Shown here piece by piece: positions 24,288 to 32,617 of a DNA stretch of 37,145 nt. Source of the DNA: Acidobacteriota bacterium (GTDB lineage Bacteria > Acidobacteriota > Blastocatellia > RBC074); assembly GCA_018269055.1 (NCBI GenBank), contig JAFDVI010000038.1, positions 1 through 37,145 on the forward strand. The letters are read 5' to 3'. The notes beneath the pieces are model-generated. The model was not told where the DNA came from. It saw only the letters and a list, made by a program, of their open reading frames with translations, and did not search any database. The number at the start of each line of letters is the position of its first letter. Position 1 is the first letter of the stretch. The translations under genes were made by a program, and so were the position numbers.

Positions 24288-25739
24288 TTGCTAAAAACAC
24301 TTCTGCTCAATCCCCCATCGTTTGAAAACTTCGACGGCGGCGCGAGTTCTCGATGGCCCGCGACGCGCGAAATCGAAAGTTACTGGTATCCGGTTTGGCT
24401 GGGGTATCCGGCGGCGATGATTCGCAATCTGGGGGGTGAATCCCGTTTACTTGACGCCGGGCCACACCATATTGGTCCCGAAGAAACTGCGCAGATTGCC
24501 AAAGAGTATGATTTCGTTGTGCTGTTCACTTCGCACGTTGGGTTTTCGATTGATGTGAAAATCGCTGAACGGATGAAAGAATTGAACCCGGCGCTAAAAA
24601 TCGCCTTCGTCGGTCCGCCGGTGACGACACATCCGGAAGTTGCATTGCACGCCAGCCCCGCAATTGATTTTGTCACGCACAAAGAATTCGATTACCAGGT
24701 CACGCGCTTTGCCGCTGGCGAACCGCTGGACAAAATTCCGGGCGTTCACTTCCTCAAAAATAACCAGATGGTTTCGACTCCGCCTGAACCGCTGGTCACG
24801 GATTTGGACAAGCTGCCGTGGGTGACGCCGATTTACAAACGGGATATGGACATTACCAAATACAACGTCCCGTTTTTGTTGCATCCATACATTGCGTTTT
24901 ACTCGACGCGAGGCTGTCCGGCGCAATGCACGTTCTGCCTGTGGCCGCAGACCTTCGATGACCATGCCCAGCGCAAACGCTCCGTACAGGATGTCGCCAA
25001 TGAAATCGAATGGGCGCTCGATGCCTTCAAGCCCGAAGGGTTGCAGGAAATCTTTTTCGACGACGACACGTTTGCTTATTTTCGCAAACGCATGGTGGAG
25101 ATGAGCGCTGCCTTCAAACCGCTGAAATTCCAGTGGTCTTCTACAGCGCGCGCCAGCCTGGATTACGAAACCTTGCGCGTGATGAAAGACGCCGGTTGTC
25201 GGCTGTTCATCGTCGGCTTTGAATCCGGCAACGACCAGATTTTGAAGAACATCAAGAAAGGCATCAACTCGGCGCAATCGCTGCAGTTCGTCAAAGATTG
25301 CAAACGCGCGGGAATCAAAGTTCACGCGGATTTCATCATCGGCTTGCCGGGCGAAACGCGCGAAACAATTAAGGAAACGATCAAGTACGCCAAGGAAATG
25401 GACCCGGAAACGCTGCAAGTTTCCGTCGCGCATGCATATCCCGGCACGGAAATGTACGAATGGTTCCGCGACAACGGCGTCATTCTGAACACAACCATGT
25501 CCGATGAGTTGGGGCAGCAATTGCCGATGGCCAACTTCCCGCATCTATCCGGCGCGGAAATGCTCGATTGGGTTCATAAGTTTTACGACGAATACTACTT
25601 CCGTCCGAAGCCGATCTACCGCATCGTCAAGGGCGCCATCTTCAAACCGGCAGAGCGCAAACGGCTGTACAAAGAAGCCAAGGAATTTTTGGCCACACGT
25701 GCGCGGCGACGGGAGTTAGTGAAAGCCGGGCAAGTATAG
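24288..25739 (+). CDS. hpnJ: Hopanoid-associated radical SAM protein HpnJ
   Basis: A 483-residue B12-binding-type radical SAM protein. The N-terminus (LNPPSFENFDGG..., then YWYPVWLGYPAAMI) is the HpnJ signature and includes the cobalamin-binding-like domain (to about residue 170). The [4Fe-4S] motif is C210-PAQ-C214-TF-C217. Later landmarks are FFDDDTFAY, IVGFESGNDQILKNIKKG and DFIIGLPGETRETI. HpnJ is implicated in making the cyclitol ether head group of bacteriohopanetetrol. No ATG lies near the conserved N-terminus, so the start is probably TTG 24288, supported by AAGGAG 11 bases upstream. A strong terminator follows. Confidence 0.92.
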   Translation: MLKTLLLNPPSFENFDGGASSRWPATREIESYWYPVWLGYPAAMIRNLGGESRLLDAGPHHIGPEETAQIAKEYDFVVLFTSHVGFSIDVKIAERMKELNPALKIAFVGPPVTTHPEVALHASPAIDFVTHKEFDYQVTRFAAGEPLDKIPGVHFLKNNQMVSTPPEPLVTDLDKLPWVTPIYKRDMDITKYNVPFLLHPYIAFYSTRGCPAQCTFCLWPQTFDDHAQRKRSVQDVANEIEWALDAFKPEGLQEIFFDDDTFAYFRKRMVEMSAAFKPLKFQWSSTARASLDYETLRVMKDAGCRLFIVGFESGNDQILKNIKKGINSAQSLQFVKDCKRAGIKVHADFIIGLPGETRETIKETIKYAKEMDPETLQVSVAHAYPGTEMYEWFRDNGVILNTTMSDELGQQLPMANFPHLSGAEMLDWVHKFYDEYYFRPKPIYRIVKGAIFKPAERKRLYKEAKEFLATRARRRELVKAGQV

Positions 25740-25753
25740 GCATTGAAATCCCC

Positions 25754-25800
25754 AAGCAGGCAACAGAAGCAAGTTTGCTTCCCATTGCCTGCTTTTCCTT
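25754..25800 (+). terminator. Rho-independent terminator after hpnJ
   Basis: Outer stem AAGCAGGCAA (25754-25763) / TTGCCTGCTT (25785-25794) and inner stem GAAGCAA / TTGCTTC form a long hairpin followed by TTCCTTT. It ends only a few bases before the HIT start codon. Confidence 0.85.
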
Positions 25801-25803
25801 TGT

Positions 25804-26133
25804 ATGACAGAAGATTTTTACTGCGAAGAAGCCTTAAGCGGACGCACGCCCATTACCAAGGTCCTCGAAACTGAACATGTGTTGGCGTTTCATCACACGC
25901 GTCCATTTTGGCCTGTGCATATCGTCGTCATCCCCAAACGCCACATCAGTTCTCTGCTGACGCTGGAACCAAGCGACAGCAATTTGCTGATTGAACTGTT
26001 CGACGTCATCAAACAAATTGCCGACAAAGTCGTTGCCGACCACGGAGCCGCCCGGATTCTCACCAACCTGGGCAAATATCAGGATTCCAAACACCTACAC
26101 TTTCACATCAACTCCGGCGATCCGCTGCGGTGA
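25804..26133 (+). CDS. HIT-family nucleotide-binding protein
   Basis: A 109-residue histidine-triad protein. The active-site triad H97-L-H99-F-H101 (HLHFHINSG) is present with the family's earlier strand FWPVHIVVIPKRHISSL. Such proteins hydrolyse or transfer AMP from phosphoramidates and dinucleotides. The size is typical of small HIT hydrolases. The ATG lies directly after the hpnJ terminator's T-run with no Shine-Dalgarno, so translation may be leaderless or rely on a distant start. The next gene begins 24 bases later. Confidence 0.9.
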   Translation: MTEDFYCEEALSGRTPITKVLETEHVLAFHHTRPFWPVHIVVIPKRHISSLLTLEPSDSNLLIELFDVIKQIADKVVADHGAARILTNLGKYQDSKHLHFHINSGDPLR

Positions 26134-26157
26134 ATCGCCCAAAACTAGAAGACCGCG

Positions 26158-28803
26158 ATGTTCATCCTCAGAAGAATTATCTCTGTCGCTCTATTTTCGC
26201 TTGCGTGTATGACAGCCGCGTTGGCGCAAACCCAACAAGCTTCGCCATCCCTGCCAGCGAAATTTCCTTTGCCAGCGAACCCGATTGAGTTGGCGCGCGC
26301 CGCAAGACCAAGCGTGTACTTCGATGCCGTTGGCCGCAAGTCCGCGATCTTTGGTCACGAAAACGGCGTGTTTGAATCGTGGGTGTTTCCGATGAAGCTC
26401 TTTCACGATGCGCGCATCAGCATCAAAGTGGATGGCCAGGATGCGCCGGTTGAGTTTGCAGACAACATCGAACGCATCATCGCGCGACCGGAATCCACGA
26501 CGCTCGTTGCTTCCAATCAACTGTTCACGCTGCGAGCGACGTTCTTTTCGCCGATTGACGAAGCGGGTTCCATCATTTTGCTCGACGCAGATTCGCCGCG
26601 CGCGCTGACGGTCACGGTCAGCTTGGTGCCCGATATGAAGCCGATGTGGCCAGCGGGGCTTGGCGGGCAAAGCGCGGGTTGGCGCGACGATCTGAAAGCA
26701 TTCGTTATCAGCGAAAGCCGTCGCAAGTACAACGCGTTTTTCGGCTGCCCGGCGGCAACCAAAGGCGTTGCGACGCCTGCGCATCAACTCGCCGATGGCG
26801 CGTTGCGCTTCGACATCAAGATTGATCCTCAAGCTGCCAAACATAATTATTACCCCTTGATCATTGCTGCTGGCTTCAACGGTCGCCAGCCCGTGATTGA
26901 CCTTTACAATCGGCTGGCGGCTTCAGTCGCCGACCAATACCAAAAAACCTTCAACCATTACCGCCGATTGCGCGACGAAATGCTGAGCGTTGAAACACCG
27001 GACGCAAAATTCAATCTGGCGTTTGAATGGGCGAAGGCAGCGATGGATAAAGGGATGGTGGACAATCCTGATTTGGGATTGGGTTTGGTCGCCGGTTGGG
27101 GAGCGACCGGTAATGGCGCGCGACCCGGTTTCGGCTGGTTCTTTGGCGGGGACGCGGCAATCAATTCGTACGCGATGACAGGTTACGGGGATTTCGATTC
27201 AATGCGGGCGGCGTTCAAATTCCTGGCGAAATACCAACGCGCCGACGGCAAAATCACACACGAAATTTCGCAAGCCGCCGGAATGATCAAATGGTTTGAA
27301 GAATTTCCTTACGCGTATTACCACGCCGACACCACGCCGTTTTACATCGCTGCGGTTTACAATTTGTACCGGCAGAGCGGCGACAAAAAGCTGATCGAAG
27401 AATTATGGCCGACGCTGCGGAAAGCTTACGACTTTTGCATTGCCAACGATTCTGACGGCGACGGGATCCTGGAAAATTCTCTGGCGGGACTCGGCGCGTC
27501 AGAACTCGGCTCGTTGTTGGAAAACTTGCATCAAGATATTTATTTGGCCGCAACGAACCTGGAAGCTTCGCTGGCAATGCGTGACCTTGCGACAGTGATG
27601 GGTGACAAAACGCTGAGCGATTTGGCCGATCAGAAATATCAGAAGGCTTTTGCTTCAATTAATGAGTTGTACTGGAATCAGCAAACGCAAAAATTTGCCT
27701 ACGCTTTGACGAAAAGCGGCAAACAAAATAGTGAGGTTACCGCCTGGACTTCCGTCCCGATGATGTTTGGCCAACTTGATGCCAAACGAATCGGTGAAAC
27801 GCTAAACGGGTTAAGTTCCTCTGCCATCAGCACTGATTGGGGCGTGCGGATGCTGGCACACAGCAGCCCGGCCTATGACCCGATTGCCTACAACAATGGA
27901 GGCGTCTGGCCTTTCCTGACGGGCTTTGTCACCTGCGCGGAGTATGAATATCACCGACCGCATTCCGGCTTTGCACACATCCAGCAACTTGCCAACTTGG
28001 GACTGGATCATTCGCTGGGGTATCACCCGGAAATTCTGTCCGGAGATTTTTATCGTCCGCTGGACGAATCCGTGCCGCATCAATTGTTTTCCACCGGAAT
28101 GGTGATTACGCCGTTCGTTCGTGGTTTGCTGGGATTGCGACCGGACGCAGCAAAACAGACGCTGCGATTTGCGCCTCAACTTCCCGCAGCCTGGGATTCG
28201 CTTCGCATTCACAATTACCGAATCGGTTCCAGCAAATTGACAATCAACATTCGGCGAACGCAAATTTCAAATTGGCGAGTTGAAATTGAAAAAGCTGACG
28301 ATCAGGAACTGAAGCTGACGATGGCTCCGGCGCTGCCAACATTGGCGAAAGTCACACGCGTCACCGTGGACAGCAAGTCTGTGAAATTTACGCAGGCATT
28401 TTACGGCGCAAACTCCGCTTGCCAGTTTGAAGTTTCGTTAAAACGTAAAGTGATAATTGAGATCACGTTCAAAGATGGAATTGAATTCGATGTGCCGACC
28501 TCGCCAATCCAACTTGGCGAACGAACAAGTTCGCTGAAGGTGCTGGAAGTTTCCACGCCGACAACCACTCGAATGTCAGCAAAACTGGAAGGTTTTGCCG
28601 GTCGAACTTACCTGCTTCGGTTTCGTGGAGGAATGAGTATCCTCACCGCTCAGGGTGGAGCGATCAAAGGTGACGAAAACGGTTGGAAACTTGTTGAAGT
28701 TAGTTTTCCTGCCTCCGGCAACAATGACACCTACCAACCGCGCCAGCTTGAGTTGACGTTAAGAGAATCCGGCAAGGGAAAAGAATCTCGGAAACGAAGA
28801 TAA
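26158..28803 (+). CDS. Exported six-hairpin glycosidase-like protein (amylo-alpha-1,6-glucosidase / MGH1 type)
   Basis: An 881-residue exported protein with a signal peptide (residues 1-24, ending AALAQ). The N-terminal third (about 45-270) is a beta-sandwich of the kind that precedes (alpha/alpha)6 barrels. The barrel (about 280-680) shows WFFGGDAAINSYAMTGYGDFD, FLAKYQRADGKITHEIS, YHADTTPFYIAAVYNLYRQSGD, DSDGDGILEN and NNGGVWPFLTGF. These are typical of glycogen-debranching and GH63-like enzymes, in which the D in GGDA and D/E residues near GDGILE act in catalysis or binding. The tail (about 690-881) is beta-rich. The substrate is probably an alpha-linked oligosaccharide, but this is not proven. 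Its TAA overlaps the next ATG. Confidence 0.8.
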   Translation: MFILRRIISVALFSLACMTAALAQTQQASPSLPAKFPLPANPIELARAARPSVYFDAVGRKSAIFGHENGVFESWVFPMKLFHDARISIKVDGQDAPVEFADNIERIIARPESTTLVASNQLFTLRATFFSPIDEAGSIILLDADSPRALTVTVSLVPDMKPMWPAGLGGQSAGWRDDLKAFVISESRRKYNAFFGCPAATKGVATPAHQLADGALRFDIKIDPQAAKHNYYPLIIAAGFNGRQPVIDLYNRLAASVADQYQKTFNHYRRLRDEMLSVETPDAKFNLAFEWAKAAMDKGMVDNPDLGLGLVAGWGATGNGARPGFGWFFGGDAAINSYAMTGYGDFDSMRAAFKFLAKYQRADGKITHEISQAAGMIKWFEEFPYAYYHADTTPFYIAAVYNLYRQSGDKKLIEELWPTLRKAYDFCIANDSDGDGILENSLAGLGASELGSLLENLHQDIYLAATNLEASLAMRDLATVMGDKTLSDLADQKYQKAFASINELYWNQQTQKFAYALTKSGKQNSEVTAWTSVPMMFGQLDAKRIGETLNGLSSSAISTDWGVRMLAHSSPAYDPIAYNNGGVWPFLTGFVTCAEYEYHRPHSGFAHIQQLANLGLDHSLGYHPEILSGDFYRPLDESVPHQLFSTGMVITPFVRGLLGLRPDAAKQTLRFAPQLPAAWDSLRIHNYRIGSSKLTINIRRTQISNWRVEIEKADDQELKLTMAPALPTLAKVTRVTVDSKSVKFTQAFYGANSACQFEVSLKRKVIIEITFKDGIEFDVPTSPIQLGERTSSLKVLEVSTPTTTRMSAKLEGFAGRTYLLRFRGGMSILTAQGGAIKGDENGWKLVEVSFPASGNNDTYQPRQLELTLRESGKGKESRKRR

Positions 28804-29663
28804 TGGCTTCGGTGACAAACTCCAAACGCAGGTGGACGCGCGGCAAACTCATTTCAGCCTTGGTGCTGATCGTTGCTGTGGCTCTTGTGATTGATGCTTT
28901 TTTCATTGAGCCAAATAGGTTGGTCGCTCATCAAGCAACGATCACGATGTCGCCCTGCCTTGAAGAATTACGCGGTCTTCGTATCACAGCCATTTCAGAT
29001 ATTCACGCCGGTTCACCGCACATCACGCTCGATAAGATTCGCCGTCTCGTAACACTAACAAACGATCAACAACCTGACTTGATTTTGTTACCGGGTGATT
29101 TTGTAATTCAAAATGTTATTGGTGGCAGCTTTATCGAACCAGTAACACTGGCTGCGGAACTAAAAAATCTGAAAGCGCGAATTGGCGTGTTTGCGGCTTT
29201 GGGAAATCACGACTGGTGGTATAATGCATCGCGAGTGAAAATGGCTTTTGAAGAAGTGGGCATAAAGGTTCTTGATAACCAAACAATAAAACTCGAACAA
29301 AATGGGAAAGCATTTTGGCTGGCTGGGTTTGCGGACAAGTGGGAAGGTAACCCAACAGTCATTGAAACGCTGAAGCAAATTGCGGATACTTCACCTATCA
29401 TCGCATTCACTCATAATCCTGATTTGTTTCCCGAAATTCCGAATCGAGTCGCACTTACCATTGCCGGTCATACGCATGGCGGACAAGTTGCATTGCCGTT
29501 GGTTGGCCGTTTGGTAGTCCCGTCCAAATTCAAACAGCGTTATGCCGCCGGGCACATCATCGAAGGCGGCAAGTATCTGTTTGTCACTACTGGTGTGGGA
29601 ACCAGTATCATTCCTGTGCGATTCAGAGTGCCGCCTGAAATTGCGGTGCTGACCATAAACTGA
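28803..29663 (+). CDS. Membrane-anchored metallophosphoesterase (YkuE/YaeI-like)
   Basis: A 286-residue calcineurin-type phosphoesterase. An N-terminal transmembrane segment (about 15-32, LISALVLIVAVALVIDAFF) places the enzyme on the outer face of the inner membrane. All five metal motifs are present: SDIHAGS, PGDFV, GNHDWW, FTHNPDLF and GHTHGGQV. Relatives hydrolyse UDP-diacylglucosamine-like or phospholipid substrates. The start overlaps the previous stop (TAATG), so the two genes are coupled. The base composition is slightly more AT-rich than its neighbours. Confidence 0.9.
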   Translation: MASVTNSKRRWTRGKLISALVLIVAVALVIDAFFIEPNRLVAHQATITMSPCLEELRGLRITAISDIHAGSPHITLDKIRRLVTLTNDQQPDLILLPGDFVIQNVIGGSFIEPVTLAAELKNLKARIGVFAALGNHDWWYNASRVKMAFEEVGIKVLDNQTIKLEQNGKAFWLAGFADKWEGNPTVIETLKQIADTSPIIAFTHNPDLFPEIPNRVALTIAGHTHGGQVALPLVGRLVVPSKFKQRYAAGHIIEGGKYLFVTTGVGTSIIPVRFRVPPEIAVLTIN

Positions 29664-29745
29664 TGCAAAAACGAAAAAACCGTCCTCACAATCTCGCCCC
29701 CAAGCGAATGACCGCCCTCCCCAGGGCATCACAAAAGGATTTTTG

Positions 29746-30774
29746 ATGCAGCGAGCTATCACCGCTAGCTTACGAAAACTCGTCGCTCCGCCTGATCTGG
29801 CAATTGATCTTGGTACTGCCAATACGCGCCTTTACGCGCTCGGACACGGCATGATTGCCGATGAACCGTCGCTGATTCGGTTTCAACCTTACACCGGTGA
29901 GGTCGAAGCTGTTGGCGCTCAAGCCGCCTGGCTTGCCAAGGTGGATCCCTATTCACCGACAGTTTCTCCACTTCACGCCGGAGTCATTGCCGATGTCGAA
30001 GCCGCCAGTTCCTTGCTCAAACCATTTTTGAAACGCGCGCAACGCTTTGGCTTGTTCAAACCACGTGTGCTGGCTTGTGCGCCGACCGACGCCTGCGAAG
30101 AAGAGCGCGCTGCCTTGGTTGAAGCCGCGCAACGCGCCGGGGCATCGGAAGTTTACATTGCGCCGGAACCGCTGGCCGCAGCCATTGGCGCAGGCTTGGA
30201 TGTTGCTTCGCATTACGCGCAGATGATCGTAGACATCGGCGACGGCGTCACAGACATTGCCGTCGTTCGTTCCGGAAATCTGATTATGACCTCCGCGGTG
30301 CGTATGGCTTGTAGCGATTTGCGTAGCGCGGTTTCAGAAATGGTGTCGTTCCGTCACGGCGTGTTGCTGTTTCCGCAGGAAGCTGAACGGTTGATGCAAT
30401 TGATTGGCGCGGAATTCGATTACAGCCAGGAAGAATTGGTGGTCACTTCGGGAACGGATTTGCTTTCCGGCGAACCGATTGACCTATGCGTCAGCAGTCA
30501 CGATCTGAACGAAGCCATCGAACCGGTTCTGGAAACCATCGTTGACGCCATTCATACCACCGTGCGTCGGTTGCCGGAGGAGACTTCCTGCGAAGTGATC
30601 GAAAACGGAATCTGCCTGACAGGAGGCGGCGCGCAACTGCAAGGACTGCCTGAACGTTTGGCTGCGGCGACTTCGTTGGATGTCCGTATTGCGGATGACC
30701 CGATGATGGCCGTCATCAATGGTGCGCGACAAATGCTGGACGTCGGAGTGGCAACAGATATTTGGCAGAATTGA
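29746..30774 (+). CDS. MreB-like actin homologue, divergent
   Basis: A 342-residue bacterial actin of the MreB/Mbl family. Phosphate 1 motif is AIDLGTANTRLY (D21), phosphate 2 is IVDIGDGVTDIAVV (D163), and the adenosine motif is ICLTGGGAQLQGLPERL. PTDACEEERAALVEAAQRAGA, IAPEPLAAAIGAGL and DDPMMAVINGAR are further family landmarks. The N-terminus is about ten residues longer than in E. coli MreB. No mreC, mreD or pbp2 genes follow, so it may be a paralogue rather than the main shape determinant. ATG 29746 has AAGGA 6 bases upstream. It converges with the next gene with only 13 bases between. Confidence 0.9.
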   Translation: MQRAITASLRKLVAPPDLAIDLGTANTRLYALGHGMIADEPSLIRFQPYTGEVEAVGAQAAWLAKVDPYSPTVSPLHAGVIADVEAASSLLKPFLKRAQRFGLFKPRVLACAPTDACEEERAALVEAAQRAGASEVYIAPEPLAAAIGAGLDVASHYAQMIVDIGDGVTDIAVVRSGNLIMTSAVRMACSDLRSAVSEMVSFRHGVLLFPQEAERLMQLIGAEFDYSQEELVVTSGTDLLSGEPIDLCVSSHDLNEAIEPVLETIVDAIHTTVRRLPEETSCEVIENGICLTGGGAQLQGLPERLAAATSLDVRIADDPMMAVINGARQMLDVGVATDIWQN

Positions 30775-30787
30775 CAACGAAGTAAAT

Positions 30788-31783
30788 TTACTTGCCGGGC
30801 TGCCATTTCGGGTGATGGCCTTCGGTCAGCGCCTTTGGAAACCCCTGCGAATCCGCCACCACAACATTGCTGCCGTCATCGTAAACCAGCAAGTTCCCGC
30901 TGGCCGACCATTCGTTTGGAATGTTGACCATCATATCTACGGAAAGTTGAAGCTGAGGACCGCCAAATGCTTCCACTAAATACAGGCGCCCTGAACACAA
31001 GCCTATGTCAGAACAGTATTGTAGCGGGTTGAAAATGACGTAGCGGCCATCCGGTGACCAACTCGCTTCGATCAAACGCCGCCCGGCCTCCAGTTCCACT
31101 GACTGATCAAACCCGCCAAGCTGGTATAGATTTGTAATTTGCGTTCGCGCTCCGGTTTCAACATTCGCAACAAATAACTCTTCGCCACCACCGACTACGG
31201 TTTTGAACAGAATCCATTTGCCATCGGGAGAAACCGACGTTTCGCCCATTGCCCGAATTACTGGAGAACGCGACGGAATCAATGCATTAAAATCATCAAT
31301 CGCCAGTTCGCGGGCTTCGCGCTGGCCAATGGTTATCGCATACAGTTTCGGGAGCGCATTGGCGTCAGAACCCACAATGGCAAACGTTTGACCATCCGTC
31401 CCCATTTCCATTCGATCAACGACAACCTTTGCCGGAGCCGTTAATTCACCCGCGTTGGAAATTTTTCCCGTGGCAAGTTCGGCATCGAAAAACTTCGATC
31501 CGACGAGGTAATACACGCGCGCGCTATCCAACGACCAGACAAAATCCTGTATGGTTTGGCCTTCGCCGGCAATTGCAAGCATCCGTTCATCAGTGCCGTC
31601 GCTGCGAATCAGCCACAAATCGCCCGCTTTAAGATACGCGATATATGGTTTCGGTTGCGGAGTTGGCGTGGGTGCTGGCGAAGAAGCAGCGGGTTTTGGT
31701 GTGGGCTTTGCGCCACAGCCTGGAAGGAAATTAGTAGCGAGGCAGATGGCCAAAAGGAAAGAATTGCGACAGAGAAACTTCAT
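30788..31783 (-). CDS. TolB-like PD40 repeat lipoprotein
   Basis: A 331-residue lipoprotein with lipobox L-P-G-C23 after a hydrophobic signal, then a Pro/Thr-rich linker (about 26-48). The rest has beta-propeller repeats of PD40/WD40-like type, for example WLIRSDGTDERMLA, SVSPDGKWILFK and SWSPDGRYVIFN. It may bind a partner protein in the periplasm; no enzymatic motif is visible. The start could be ATG 31783, or upstream TTG or GTG within nine bases; no clear Shine-Dalgarno is seen. It is divergent from the rhodanese gene. Confidence 0.85.
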   Translation of the reverse strand: MKFLCRNSFLLAICLATNFLPGCGAKPTPKPAASSPAPTPTPQPKPYIAYLKAGDLWLIRSDGTDERMLAIAGEGQTIQDFVWSLDSARVYYLVGSKFFDAELATGKISNAGELTAPAKVVVDRMEMGTDGQTFAIVGSDANALPKLYAITIGQREARELAIDDFNALIPSRSPVIRAMGETSVSPDGKWILFKTVVGGGEELFVANVETGARTQITNLYQLGGFDQSVELEAGRRLIEASWSPDGRYVIFNPLQYCSDIGLCSGRLYLVEAFGGPQLQLSVDMMVNIPNEWSASGNLLVYDDGSNVVVADSQGFPKALTEGHHPKWQPGK

Positions 31784-31876
31784 CAATGGCACGCAGTAAA
31801 CGGAAATTCGTCAATAGGCAATCATCTTGGCCGACCGAATGGGAAAGTTCAAGCGATAAATTTTTTGACCCGACAA

Positions 31877-31906
31877 TTGTGAGATTTCCGGGCTATCGTG
31901 TACACT
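31877..31906 (+). promoter_or_regulatory. Weak candidate promoter for the rhodanese gene
   Basis: TTGTGA (31877-31882), an 18-base spacer and TACACT (31901-31906) form a possible sigma-70-like promoter about 70 bases upstream of the ATG. It was chosen by eye and is not unique. Confidence 0.25.
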
Positions 31907-31975
31907 TCAATTGTTTTCAACTGTCGGGCTTCCGCGAGTTTCGACCATTTCCTCAAAATCAGGTGAGATGAAGTT

Positions 31976-32527
31976 ATGAAAATACTTTCTTTGTTAGGCC
32001 GTGGATTGCTGGTTTTGGCCTGCGCTTGTTTGTCGCTCGCTTGCTCAAGATTGGCTGCCTCTGCGACACACAATACAACGACTGCTGTTTCCACTCCCAA
32101 CCCGGCAGTTCCTCCTCCGGTCCAGTCTCAAAATCCCGAAGACAAAATGCCGCGCATTCGCCCCGAAGAAGCCAAGAAGTTGGTAGATGAAGGCAAAGCC
32201 ATCATTGTTGACGTGCGCGGAACAGAAGCCTACAAGATTTCCCACGTTAAAGGCGCGCTTGATTATCCATTGACCAAAATCGAGGCAAGTGATTTCAGCG
32301 GGCTTCCAAAAAACAAACGCATCATTGCGTATTGTACCTGACCGTCTGAACATACAAGCGCCCGTGCGGCGTACATACTCGAACAAAACAAAGATTATAA
32401 AGATGCAGGTGCTTTACTCGGTGGTTTGAATGCCTGGGAAGCGGCTGGTTACGAAGTGGTCAAAGCGCCGCCATCACCGCCTCCAACTCCAGTTCCGACT
32501 CCGGCTCCGCCAAAAAAGAAGAGCTAA
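31976..32527 (+). CDS. Rhodanese-like lipoprotein with in-frame TGA; candidate selenoprotein (C-T-U motif)
   Basis: With the TGA at 32339-32341 read through, the product is 183 residues. Residues 1-23 are a lipoprotein-type signal (probable LAC23), and 28-60 a Thr/Pro-rich linker. The rhodanese domain (about 60-165) shows PEEAKKLVDEGKAIIVDVRG, YKISHVKGALDYPL, RIIAYCT-U-PSEHTSARAAYILE and GALLGGLNAWEAAGYEVV. The tail is Pro-rich and ends KKKS. The TGA is residue 122, in the active-site loop directly after C120-T121, where related proteins have a second Cys (Cys-x-Cys-Pro-x-Glu-x-x-Ser). The downstream frame runs 61 codons to TAA without another stop. Selenocysteine is the best explanation, because the stop hits exactly a catalytic-type position and the downstream half stays conserved. 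A nonsense mutation or sequencing error cannot be excluded. Confidence 0.8.
32339..32372 (+). promoter_or_regulatory. Candidate bacterial SECIS: UGA plus downstream hairpin
   Basis: Downstream of the TGA, GCGCC (32358-32362) pairs with GGCGT (32368-32372, last pair G-U) around the 5-base loop CGTGC, with a G at loop position 2. The loop starts 22 bases after the TGA, inside the range known for bacterial SECIS elements. The stem is short but GC-rich. The TGA is followed by C, a weak termination context. This was found by eye; no covariation is available from one sequence. Confidence 0.45.
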
Positions 32528-32552
32528 AGCAGATTGGATTCATTTTGATCCC

Positions 32553-32604
32553 AAACCAGAAGGGCTTTGCCAGAACATGTGGCAAAGCCTTTCTGGTTTT
32601 TCTC
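32553..32604. terminator. Strong bidirectional terminator
   Basis: A 20-base stem (32553-32572 with 32580-32599, one G-U mismatch) with a 7-base loop is flanked by A-rich and T-rich ends. It lies between the rhodanese gene and the convergent dioxygenase-like gene. It starts 25 bases after the TAA at 32527, which supports that TAA, not the internal TGA, as the true end of the transcript's coding part. Confidence 0.9.
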
Positions 32605-32617
32605 GATAATGCGGGAA

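Noticed and set aside
24594..25544. Minus-strand open frame of about 316 codons opposite hpnJ
   Set aside because: It is a shadow of hpnJ; no motif.
31976..32341. Rhodanese as a 121-residue complete protein ending at the TGA
   Set aside because: The domain would lose its C-terminal helices and strand, which are encoded in the same frame directly after the TGA.
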